Below, piece after piece: positions 1 through 9,599 of a stretch of 64,000 nucleotides of DNA. The position numbers and the translations under genes were made by a program. Position 1 is the stretch's first letter, and each line of letters starts with the position of its first letter. The DNA lies in NCBI GenBank assembly GCA_010909165.1, contig VJWM01000234.1:1-64000 (forward strand). The letters are read 5' to 3'. A model generated the notes under the pieces. That model ran no database searches. It was not told the origin of the DNA and saw only the letters and a program-made list of their open reading frames with translations. Source of the DNA: Anthoceros angustus. Lineage: Eukaryota; Streptophyta; Anthocerotopsida; Anthocerotales; Anthocerotaceae.

Positions 1-559
1 TTCCCACCTATCCTTATCAGAAACTTGATTTGCACAGCTGTGGCTGGTCGGATTCGGCAAAGTCGACCAAATGAACCACACTCGGACCACCCGTCTTATA
101 AACCTCGTGCTAAGGATTGGCCTTGATTCGCACTAATGAATGAGCATACTTCCTCCTTAATCTACCTTCCAAGGCGATATACATCTGCCAAAAATTAACC
201 CAGTGCACTTTCAAACATGAAGCGTATACGGTCTGGTTAGGTTCTTTTAGGGTTACTAACCGTCATGTTGCTTTGGAATGTGCGGACGATTAGTGAGCCT
301 ATCGAGCAATGAAGACACGAAAGATGCAAGAGACGTTAGAATTGTGCGCCCCTTGAGATCTAGAGGAAAAGTCATGGCCCAAGCTAATGGCAAGTGGCGC
401 TCCGTGTCTCGCTCGCTCACACTTGGCCAGGGAGGCAGGATCATCATAGGATGGTGTTAACTTGCTTTGGTGGAAGGGAAGAACTACAGTAGTATCTCTT
501 GTCAATATGCATTTGATGCGAATCTACGTAAGGTGTTTCACGTCCACGGCTGATCCTTG
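1..559. other. No recognisable gene
   Basis: I see no conserved protein motif, RNA gene or repeat family in this stretch. Short open frames exist on both strands but none looks constrained. Confidence 0.4.
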
Positions 560-1042
560 CTATCTTTTGTCGAAAGCGGACTTGCATCTACGAACCGCGC
601 ATTTATCATAAAATGTGTTGATTTCTTTCAATCTCTTTCCAAGAAGCGAGACTCTCAAGCGATCTTCTTCAACAATTTCTTTTCCCTTCAACCGCCTAAT
701 TGTGTAGTCGTAGCCTGGATGGTCCTTGAGACTAAAAAGGGGCGATTTGTTGCAAATGGTTATCTCTGCAGGGACATGAGGCAGGGTCTTAGGAGGGTGT
801 GAAGAGCGAATGCGGGGAATCTGCGGGCGCATGTGGGCTGATGCGATAACGCAATCCGAGTTACGATTTCTAGATGTAGCACCTAGGCCACGATACAAAA
901 GGTCTACTTGCCGAGAATTTTTCTCTTGTAACCTCTGCGAGGCGTGCTCGTGCACTAAAGAGATCTGAATTCCTGTATAACAAAATGCACAAAGGCAAAA
1001 TACGGTTCGAGGGGTAGTTTGCCTCGTAGGATCTATAACCAT
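560..1042 (-). CDS. Hypothetical open frame, 160 codons
   Basis: This is an uninterrupted minus-strand frame of 160 codons from an ATG at 1042. I do not recognise the product. The C-terminal half is rich in charged residues (for example RRLKGKEIVEEDRLRVSLLGKR) in a pattern compatible with a helix, and there is no signal peptide or membrane segment. No neighbour gives context: downstream is unannotated sequence and upstream is an LTR fragment. It could be the remnant of a transposon protein or a chance frame. Confidence 0.15.
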   Translation of the reverse strand: MVIDPTRQTTPRTVFCLCAFCYTGIQISLVHEHASQRLQEKNSRQVDLLYRGLGATSRNRNSDCVIASAHMRPQIPRIRSSHPPKTLPHVPAEITICNKSPLFSLKDHPGYDYTIRRLKGKEIVEEDRLRVSLLGKRLKEINTFYDKCAVRRCKSAFDKR

Positions 1043-1404
1043 TCGTGATAGGAATAGGCCGGGTTTGATGCGCAGGTGTGTGTCACCGCAGCCGCCGGCC
1101 TCTTACATTACAGCGATCTCACCGGATCTACGCATCACGGCATTATGGATTAGGGGAGTCGAGCATTTAGTCGGCTACGATACCATGTGAAGTTTCGCGC
1201 GAGCGAGCTAAGGCGTATCTTGTCTCAACTATGTATTCTGTCAATAATAATAATCAATAGTACAAAATGTCACTATAAGTGTTTGTTACCATGCACCCCT
1301 TCGACTTAAGCAACCCTTCATACATTCGCCTAATAAATAACTTGACAAGTAAGCGAGTAATCCTAACGATAAACCACAATAGTAAGAACCTTAACTCGTC
1401 ACAC
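1043..1404. other. No recognisable gene
   Basis: Mixed-composition sequence with nothing I can assign. Confidence 0.3.
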
Positions 1405-2087
1405 GCCTAACGCAGGTTGCTCCCTTATCAGATAGTTCTTTGTGAAATTGCTTGTTTTGGGTGTGTAAATGCCAGGAACTCTCGGCGAGGGTAGACTGTG
1501 GAAAGACTCCTGGAGGTTCTCATTGCAGTGTCAAACTCATACCCTTAGGCCCAAGGAAGAACTTGCTTGTGGAGGCCGACCCAGGCGATTGTGCCATAAC
1601 ACGACGCCGGCCCCGAACTGAGGTTGACTAGGAGGAAGAGGATGAGAAGATGAGCAGAGGATTAGAAGTGTAGGTGTTAGTGGAAGGCCACAAAGGCGAG
1701 CCCATGACTAATCCCAAATGCAAGTAAAAGGCGCTCCACAGGTGGAGAGTGGTCTTAGAAGTAGGGGCAAAGTGCGATGTGGATCGGGGGTCCCCTGGGC
1801 GCGTGATAGGCTCCTCAGCTAAGGCGGGGACCTACAATTGTGTTGTCGTTGTAGGTCGAGGATTGGTGATTTTTCGGAGGCGTGCAAGTGGTGCAAGCTC
1901 TTTGTGAGAGGAGAGTGAGGCGCCTTGCTTGTTTGAAAGTGAGAAGTGTCGCACATGAGGTGGCGATCGGTCATCACTACGACCTCGAACTCACCAGTCT
2001 CATGGGACGCAAACCCAGCGTCACGCTGACGGGGTGATAAGTGGCCGCTAGAGGGGAAGCCTCGGAAGTTCGGGGTTTTCCTCCACA
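1405..2087 (+). repeat. LTR fragment, family A (3' two-thirds)
   Basis: This fragment matches the R/U5 part of the family A LTR found complete at 34463-35522 and 55821-56881. It shares landmarks such as TTAGAAGTAGGG, the GATCGGGGGTC block, and the end GATAAGTGGCCGCTAGAG leading to CCTCCACA. The U3 and TATA region is missing, and no primer site follows, so it is a truncated solo remnant. It is more diverged than the other copies. Confidence 0.8.
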
Positions 2088-3101
2088 TCTTGTCAATCCA
2101 CTCGTAGAGCGATAACGATCTCTTCCTCTCAACACCGGTGCTAGGGCTCCAAGCAGCCCGCCGTCCTTGGCAACTCGCGAGCCACCTCGGATGATACTCT
2201 ATTTATTTACAATCTGAGTGGGGGCCGGAATACTAGCCATCCATGCCACCCGTACTACGGCAACAAGACTCACACAAAACCATTTCTAGCTCTCTCCCAT
2301 CCAAGCGCCAAGCAGCATCAAACTTCCACCCCAAGCTCCAAAGCGCTTCATCCTGACATGAAACCCTATCACAGTGCCTCGTCACTTTGGTAGTACACAA
2401 TAGATATACCTTATTATTTTATTTAATAAATCAATAATATCGAATCAGATTTTATATATTTCTATAAAATCCCTCCTTGTCGATCATTTGTAGAAACTGT
2501 GGGTGTGGACTCGTCTCTCGTTCTAAAGCACAAAATCCATGCTCATACTCTTGCATTGCTTGCACACACAACAAAAATGTACTTGCGCTTGACTTTTATT
2601 TGTCACAAACTCCTCCCGCGTCAAGCATCGCGTGGTAGAGTTGTTCTTGTTACATGTTACCCTTTCTTCTCCTACAAAACTTTTCCTAAGGACTCAAAGT
2701 ACCATGCCTGGATGTGGTAGGCCTAACTACATGCATATTGGTGAGGAGCCTCCAATGTGCCGACTTCTCCCGTGCTGTCTGAATCTAGGGTTTTCTCCCT
2801 TTCTTCAACTCGCGCGTAGTCTTCCTCTTGTTCGCCAGCAGACTCTGTTTTGGTTTCACATTGATTTAATATACTATTCGTCATGAGGTTTCACAAAGCA
2901 GCCTATAAGGGGATGCGATTGAGCATAGAATGCAATAGGCAATGCTAGAATATTCGGCCTTGAACTAGATTATGGTTACATATGTAAATTTATATTGTGC
3001 ATTTCAATCGAGAGTAGCCTGGGCTGATGGCCTCGTTACAACAATAAGTGGAGCCCGTGCAAGACTTTTTCAGCAACAGCAGACCTCGTGGGACTTTTTT
3101 T
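2088..3101. other. AT-rich stretch, no recognisable gene
   Basis: The segment around 2400-2480 is strongly AT-rich. No conserved coding motif was seen on either strand. Confidence 0.35.
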
Positions 3102-3182
3102 ACAATAGGCGGCCCCGTAGGGCTTTTTACAATAGGCGCACCCATAGGACTTTTTATAAAAGGCGGCCCCAGGTGCGGGTGT
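3102..3182 (+). repeat. 27-bp tandem repeat, three degenerate units
   Basis: Units start at 3102, 3129 and 3156. Each begins ACAATAGGCG or a close variant (third unit ATAAAAGGCG), followed by a C-rich core and a T-run. A related half unit precedes the first. It is a small minisatellite with no coding role evident. Confidence 0.7.
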
Positions 3183-3743
3183 TTTTATGTGTGGTGATTG
3201 TCGCTACCGTGAAGTAAATTAGACACGCCAGCATGTCTTGAATGCGTGATGGCACTAGATGGTATACAATGTCTAAAGCACGCCATCATCCCTAACACAC
3301 ATCACGTCCACGCATGCTACCCTAAGTGATACGAAATGACATTAATGATAATATCCTCGCAAACAGCAGGAGAGAGGGTGAAACAAAAATGGCCCCCCCT
3401 ACTAAAATCATTTGTCGCCACCAGCGGTGTAAGCAGCACTTGGGCATGTTAAATCTGATAAAATCGCCCGATAAAGCGTCGGAACATGCTATCACGCGAT
3501 TGAGGCTCGCGGTTTGTCGTGCTCAAGCCTTTGTGCTCAAAGGGTCTGCCACTCGCCGTTCCTCGGTCGAAATATTCATCACTTGAGCTTTGCCTAACCG
3601 CTGCCTCACAGCGCGATGTCGAGCAGATTTCTTCTTCCTTCATCAACTTGTCCAGCCGTTTTGACCACAGGAAGGGGCCCGTTCAACCCATTGATGAGGG
3701 TTGCTTCTCAATGCATTGAGCACGCGAAATCCCCACGTTATTG

Positions 3744-4640
3744 TTAAGCAAATACCAACATTGACGTTGGTTCATCCCACTCCGGGATGCGATGCCGCAT
3801 AAGCACAGCTGTAAAATGCCTAGGATAGCCATGAATGGCATATCGCCTTCTCTCGATGGAAATGGCGAGCCATACCTTCAAGCTGCGCACATCCGGCGGC
3901 TTCTCCTTACACTGTACATTAAGAACCCTTCCTTGGGCGATGATCAAAGACACGATGCATAAACAAGTGATGCTCCGACTTCACAACACCTTCACAATAA
4001 CTTGTCCAAACAAAGCTACATGTCTGTTCATGCCCGTCTGCCAAGTTCAAAGAGGTCCTTGTCATAGTCATATGGGAAGTTTTCAGCGCACATGTCTCGT
4101 GGTGCGACTCCATATACGGCAAGAAGGCACCTGCAACTCGGGAAGGTCTCGGTCGTTGACTTGCGGGGTTGATACGCCAGCAGACCAGTGCGCCACTTGT
4201 CCTCCACGGCCGTTCGGAAATTGTGGCTGCTTGTGAGGCATCCTCTGCGAAAACATGTTTTGCGGTGTGGTCGCCTCCAAATCCATGTCGGCTAGTGGCT
4301 GCCGACACTAGGGTAGTGTGAGACACTTTGTCTTTGGTCTGGTAGGGCCAGTTAGTCCCACGTGGTTAAACCTCCACCACCCTTGCTCGGTTCTCGGCAC
4401 TATGGTGACCAACGCCCGGCCTGAGGTCACGAGAGGTACACATCGTAAACTAATTATCAATGGCAGCGGTGACCACCTTGTGATTTCTTGTTGCGCAACA
4501 TGGGCGGGACCCATGATTGCGCTATCTCTGTCAATCTCGGGGTGACCAACCCTCTGGTGACATACATCTTTGGTGAGAGCTTAGCAATCAACCCCGTCCG
4601 TCGAGGAATTGTAACCGCTCAACCTCGCCGCTGGAGCCCT
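3744..4640 (-). pseudogene. Coding-like 3' region of the DNMT gypsy element
   Basis: Downstream of the integrase and PHD finger, the minus strand keeps several mid-length open segments, for example 4326-3919 and 3953-3744. They are joined only through frame changes. I do not recognise the product. Segments include VWLAISIERRRYAIHGYPRH near 3860 and an aromatic/acidic patch NFPYDYDKDLFEL near 4060. Position suggests either a C-terminal extension of the polyprotein or an extra ORF in the env position. It may also be noncoding 3' region, since no polypurine tract or LTR could be identified to mark the element's end. Confidence 0.3.
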
Positions 4641-4914
4641 AACCTCACGCTCTTGCTTTGTAGCATACGCAACTCTCAACTCTCACACACTTTGTCATAA
4701 TCCCGTTTACCTCATGAGGCCGATTCTCCCTACCTCCTAGGAGCCTCGTATCATTATTCTGGCGCCCTCCGAGTTCCTTCGCCCCGCGCTCCACGCCCTT
4801 GGCGTCTGGGGTGCTACACATGATGCGGCGGGCTTTATGCCAATCTACCCTAAAATTCCCTTTTAACACTGCGGTCTGCACGGTGGGCCGCTCATCTCGG
4901 CCCCCCAGCCGAGT

Positions 4915-5058
4915 CGCGAGCACATTGGTGACAGTACACTCTCCATCCGGTATCACCGTGAGGAGAGGTCGCGGGCAAAATGTATGATATCCCGATTGCA
5001 TTTGTCACACAAAATCATGAGCTCCGGTTCCGTTATGTGACTACACAATTCATAAGGC
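4915..5058 (-). CDS. PHD-type zinc finger after gypsy integrase (frameshifted)
   Basis: PHD fingers bind Zn2+ through Cys4-His-Cys3 and usually read histone H3 tails. On the minus strand, in order, I see: one Cys at 5045; CDKC at 5009-4998 preceded by EPELMIL; GYHTFC at 4992-4975, supplying His and Cys; a PLLTVIPDGE stretch; and YCHQC at 4936-4922. This matches the family spacing, including the proline-rich loop before the last Cys pair. One of the first two Cys residues appears lost, and two frame changes interrupt the domain. It lies directly after the integrase C-terminal tail, where chromoviruses carry a chromodomain, so a role in targeting integration to marked chromatin is an inference. 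A RING or another treble-clef finger is less likely because of the HTFC spacing. Confidence 0.7.
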
Positions 5059-6100
5059 AAGTCAATTGGTGGCTTCCACTTTGTCGAGTCCTCGTGTCCA
5101 AGTTTGGTAGGTGGCAAGGTGCCAAGTGACGCATATGCTCTTTACAACGTCGTCCGTCCTGTCCTTCCAATTCGACAACACCCTGCTCACCTACATTCAC
5201 CACCCGTAAAATTAAACGCCCAGTGCTTACATCCAGTGTTCCTGATGGACGGTGCTGTAAGTACACAAAGTCCCCCACGTCAAATTTCCTCGCCTTGGGT
5301 TTCCACGAGCCACCTCGCGTGAAGGCATACCGGAGTTGGTCCCGATGTTGAGCAATGGCCAAGTTGTCCATGGCCATTGGGATTACCCGCTGAAATAGTT
5401 TGGCGCGGTTTTGCAACTCTGCGAAACACTCCTCACGGATTCATGCCCCAATCCAATCCTTTGGTTTGGAATAGGCATACATACGATATTTGGCATAATG
5501 TTTCGTCCAAACATGATGTGGTCTGCAGATGAAGTTGCGATCTGATCCTATACCCCAATGCCACATATGGCAACAACTCATCCAATGGTTTCAACCTCTA
5601 CTGCCTTGCTTAAGTCCTTGAAAGTTTGCACTAGCCGTTCCATGACCCGTCGACGAGGATGGTCCGAGGCGTCTGACGATGGTCTATCAGGCTCCGATCC
5701 AACAACGCTTGGAACTCCCCGCGAAACTCATTGCCTTGGTCCGTCAATACCTCTGCACAACTTCCATATCTGCGAACACATTGCAAAAATCACGGTACAT
5801 GTGGAACTTGATCGGAGAAAAGCCAACTCCACCCACTTTGAAAAATGCTCTATCATCAACATGCAATGCTTGTTGCCTTGTCTGGTCAATGGTAGTTCAG
5901 GCATCAAGTCAACAGACCATCGGAAGAACAACCCCTTGATGGGCTGAATGTAGTATCACATCCACATTAAACCTACTTCCGCATCACCGCACACCACCAC
6001 CACTGTTCCACATCGGCATACATACGACCAAAAGTATGTGTTTTCAACATGTGATCGTTCTCTTGGCGCCAAAATGCCCCAACATCTTGTGCACTTTGGT
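5033..6100 (-). CDS. Gypsy integrase (HHCC, DDE core, C-terminal domain; frameshifted)
   Basis: Integrase inserts the element cDNA into host DNA. The zinc-binding domain begins with HKMLGHFGAKRTI at 6094-6056. The core shows the first Asp in WSVDL at 5910, followed by MLMIEHFSKWVEL. The second Asp is in TDQGNEF at about 5740, and the catalytic Glu is in MERLVQTF at about 5638. The C-terminal domain (5416-5060) carries KFDVGDFVYLQHRP and VVELEGQDGR, ending APCHLPNLD, a tail common in gypsy integrases. Frame changes occur at about 5735 and between core and tail. All three catalytic positions remain, so the copy looks moderately young apart from indels. No chromodomain is seen; a PHD finger follows instead. 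Confidence 0.85.
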
Positions 6101-6514
6101 CACTAACGATCTTCTGTCTCCCAGGTGGCACCTCCTTGCTCACCTCGATCGATCAACCACATACACTTTACCGTCCTTATATGTATAGCGAGCGATTAAA
6201 TCGTTGCGACACGGAGTGCCATTGCGTTCATACCCATACATGCCCATCCCATACTTTGAATGGCGTACTCGAGCTTCCATATGTCTCGGCCCCTTCGGCA
6301 TGCTGTTCATTATGCATTTGCTTGGCCATCAGCGCTAAATACCGGGCACATCTGACGGCATGGATCCAAGTCTTGTCTCGCCCGGTGATATCTTACGCCC
6401 CACACGCCGGGTTCCCTCAGCCCTTCGGCATTGAGATGCACCTTTCACGCGGTGTACAATTTGCATGTCATATTCGGATAGCAGAAGCGCAAGCTTCCGC
6501 TTAGCTTCATGTTA

Positions 6515-6840
6515 GTCATCGGCCGGTAATGGCGATGATCCGTGACAAGTGAAAACTTATTGAAAATAGGTACACTCGAAAATGCGGGGCCACCATGAGA
6601 CACTCTCCTTCATAAGATGAATAGTTGGCTTCTGCTGTGTTGTTCGATCTGCTCGCGTCGCTACAACCGCTCTTTCCCTTCCTCTGCCTTGGGCAAGCGC
6701 GGCCCCAATACTCTGCACTCCAATCAGTATGCGAGACGAAGGGCACATCGAAGTTGGCCTCTTAAGCATTGGCCTTTCGCCTGCTCTTTCAACTCCTGCC
6801 ACGCTTGCTCCTGCTCCTGCTCCCAGTGCCAATGAGTTTC
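6515..6840 (-). CDS. Gypsy RNase H domain (frameshifted)
   Basis: RNase H degrades the RNA strand of the RNA-DNA hybrid. The first catalytic Asp is in PFVSHTDWSAE at about 6725, followed by the conserved ASRSNNTAEANYSSYEGECL, typical of Ty3/gypsy RNase H, then HFRVYLF. The signature is split over two reading frames in 6746-6516 and 6832-6557. It sits between reverse transcriptase and integrase as expected. The connection domain upstream (6845-7020) is present but also frameshifted. Confidence 0.8.
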
Positions 6841-7021
6841 CTTCTTGAGCAACTCATATAATGGCTTGCAGTCACTCATGTTTACGATAAGCCGTGGTAG
6901 TAATTCACCCCAAGAATGCTCGGGCGGCTATATCCTTGATGCAGGCATGAAACTCACTTGCACTTTGTGGCCTGTGGCAACACCCCAGTACAATCTTATG
7001 CCCCAAGTACTCTATCTCCTA

Positions 7022-7480
7022 TCACGAACTTGCATTTCTTGGGATGGGCCTTGATCCAGTTGTGTGTTGCAACAACACTTCCAAGTGTTCAATGTGCTCC
7101 TCTAGATCATTGCTAAACACCAGAATGTCATCGATGTAGCATTTGACAAATGCTAGCCCTTGCAGTTCCAAGTCAGCCACTCGTTGAAAATATATGGATG
7201 CGTTCTTTAGCCCGAACGGCATGGTCTCCCATTCCCATAGCTGCTCTTTGCCCCAAAATGCTGTCTTGCACTTGTCCTTCTCCTCAATCATGATCTGATT
7301 GAATCCAGATCGGAAATCGAGGGTGGTAAAGTACTTGGCCTCACCAATAGCGTCAAAGATCTCATCAGGAGTGGGCATGGGATACCGTTCCATGGGTGTT
7401 ATTTCATTTAGAGCTCGGTAATCCCCACACATTCTTCTATCCTTCCATTCTCCATTCTCATCTTCTTGAGTGGCGGCCAC
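7022..7480 (-). CDS. Gypsy reverse transcriptase core
   Basis: Reverse transcriptase copies element RNA into cDNA. This 152-codon frame is one of the few intact domains in the window. It has RMCGDYRALNE (motif 2-3 region), the catalytic TLDFRSGFNQI, FWGKEQLWEWETMPFGLKNA (the MPFGL block), and the YIDDILVFS box with catalytic Asp pair at about 7135-7130. The YIDD box and MPFGL block place it in Ty3/gypsy. It is distinct from family A copies in this window, which have FLDDFS. It follows the methyltransferase on the same strand, with a linker at 7870-7490 that shows no recognisable domain. Confidence 0.92.
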   Translation of the reverse strand: MAATQEDENGEWKDRRMCGDYRALNEITPMERYPMPTPDEIFDAIGEAKYFTTLDFRSGFNQIMIEEKDKCKTAFWGKEQLWEWETMPFGLKNASIYFQRVADLELQGLAFVKCYIDDILVFSNDLEEHIEHLEVLLQHTTGSRPIPRNASS

Positions 7481-7879
7481 GGTGAGTGCGGCATATTGCG
7501 ATGTTGACTTCTGATCGGCCGGCGCAGACTCCTTGCACGCTTGTCACGATATCCCACTCCACGGGACTCGGTTTATGTCTTCTTGAACACGGGCTCATTG
7601 GTGGTCGTGGTGATCTTGAACTTGATGCATCATACCTCCCAACTCGGCCCAGTAACGAAGGTCCTCGATTTACGAGTAACATGTCTCGGATCCTTTGCCC
7701 GTTCACGGTTGTAAATCTTCACATATTTGCCAATCATCAACGAGTTCTCATGGTTCCTTTCTGTGGCGGGATAAGCGGAGGCTGGTGTTGGCGACAAGCT
7801 CTTGCTTCTTAGGTGCGGATGAAGTTCATCATTCGTGACAAATCAGCGGATGCTTCTCGCCATTCTTCGACCCATGGCT

Positions 7880-8800
7880 ATTTGTGGCCAAACACAGAGT
7901 GACTAATGCACAAGTCATGTAGAACTTTGCCCCCAACTGCACGGAATGATTCGACACACGTGTAAGTACCACGCACCAAATCCATGGCTCGTTCTCGCTC
8001 CGTTGTGGCTCCCCACTTCATTCCCTTTGTGTCGAACCATGCCTTCTCCCCTTTCCTACGCGATTGCGGTCTTGGAGTGTGGGCCACGCTCTCCTTGGCT
8101 TTCCCACCACGTTTACTGGATAGTGGGGTAGTTTATCTTCCTTGCGTACTGGTTGTGACCGTCGTTTTGGGTCCAAGATGTCATCCACACAGCGTTCTTC
8201 TGGTACCATTAGCCGCCGGTGATGCCTTAGGGTTGTCACGCCCACATTGGTCCGGAAGCTCCGTACCCGATGTGCATATGAGCCAGTCTGCACAGCATCC
8301 ACAATAAACTCTTCCCCTAGCCAACTTCTGAGTTGCTCATATTGTTCCCGAACACTCTCACGCCTATCGAAGGCACCACACACATTTTCGAGTAGATACC
8401 AGCAGGATGGGTTGGCCGCTTGCACATCCCGCAAGATCCGGATGACCTCCACGGCTAGTTCCATGCCTTTGCCTGAGCCACGGCCAGCTCTGGAAAAAGT
8501 TTTACACTCCCATCCCGCAATTAACATGTCCACTTTGCGTGAATGGCTTCAATTTGGCGTCTTCCTACCAACAAGATATCTGCGAGCAACCTTTGGCATC
8601 CTTTGATTGCCTCTCGGCTCATCAACGGGGTACTCCATTCGCGGCGAATGATCTGGCCACAGCCACCGCCGCGCCCTTCGTCGGCTCGACACATGTGTAT
8701 TCTTGAATGCCCTCCTCATCGCCTCCAACCCGGCTGCGATCCGGAACAAAGCTCCATCAGATGGATGCCCCGTCCTTCCGCTTTCCACTGAATCACCTTA
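7880..8800 (-). CDS. Cytosine-5 DNA methyltransferase domain inside a gypsy polyprotein
   Basis: The family transfers a methyl group from S-adenosylmethionine to C5 of cytosine in DNA. Visible motifs run in canonical order on the minus strand. Motif I is LMELCSG at 8758-8738, then AAGLEAMRRAF. A motif II-like YTCVE lies near 8690. Motif IV is AGWECKTFSRAGRG with the catalytic Cys at 8506. Motif VI is YLLENV with ENV at 8389-8381. A motif VIII-like AHRVRSF lies at about 8270. The target-recognition part includes VDDILDPKR and PHYPVNVVGKPRRAW. Motif IX/X-like RERAMDLVRGT (about 7997) and GGKVLHDLC (about 7934) follow. The span is about 300 residues, normal for a catalytic domain. At least three frame changes interrupt it (near 8738, 8550 and 8050). 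It lies between protease and RT. The HRVR motif resembles DNMT3/DRM-type enzymes, but subfamily is uncertain. Confidence 0.85.
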
Positions 8801-9560
8801 TTGTTGATCCGCAACTCAGCCGGATTCAAAGCCCGGCATCTTGATGATTTGTTCTCTGAACCGCAGTTAAAGGCTCTGAGCCGATCCGGTCGGAGGTGTT
8901 CTCGTGTCAGCGCCTGCACCAATTGCCGAGTGTTCCTGACACACAAACAAGCAACCTTTTCGTAATCATCCGAGTCTCTTCCCTCATCAATTCTTCGGTT
9001 TCCTCCCATATTTCAGCCCTGTGAACGCTTCCCGCTCCACAGGCGGTAACCGCTAATGGGCTGCCGGTTTTTCCCCAGTTCTCCTCATGCTGAGCGGAAT
9101 TCTGGCTATGTGCGAAAAGTCCCCGTCCCGCCATCGCGGCCTGTAGAATGCTACCGAGTGTAATGGGTCTACTCCCATTGCCGGTCCATGTGTGGCGTCA
9201 GCGCCAAGCAGCACATCATAATTCCTTGCGTTAGATACCAAACAATGCACTTCAATAGCCGCGCATCCTCGGTGCGGGCTTGAGCTCTATCTGAATCGGA
9301 TCCCGTGTGATTCCCATCACTTGCTCCTTGGTACCCGCGGACGTGGTGATGCGCACCTCACATGGCCTTAGTTTGTCCGTCTGGAGTGCCTTACGCACAG
9401 GCCCCAAAGTAACTTTCTTGGATCCGCTTTGTATCCACCAACACACATTCCGGAGCGAAACCATTCACGGTTACTTCTCGACCCCGATTGTCCACCATGG
9501 CGACTCCTCCTTTTCCTCGAGCCGCCGGTTTCAAGTGTTCTCCGCATAGGCTAGTGAACC
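8801..9560 (-). CDS. Gypsy aspartic protease (retropepsin; damaged)
   Basis: Retropepsin processes the polyprotein. On the minus strand, NGFAPECVLVDT places the active-site Asp-Thr at about 9438-9431. The expected following Gly is disrupted, apparently by a short deletion. The flap and C-terminal region are followed by YDVLLGADA at 9220-9194, the usual ILLGxD element. The frame then continues through a charged linker (9009-8760) into methyltransferase motif I. The missing Gly would make this copy non-functional if it is real rather than an assembly error. Confidence 0.65.
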
Positions 9561-9599
9561 CGGACATTGCCTCGGCCTCTCAAGTGATCATCCATGCGC

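Noticed and set aside
5033-5416. Chromodomain at the integrase C terminus
   Set aside because: The segment after the integrase tail ends at APCHLPNLD and leads to a Cys/His-rich finger; the aromatic cage pattern of a chromodomain is not visible.
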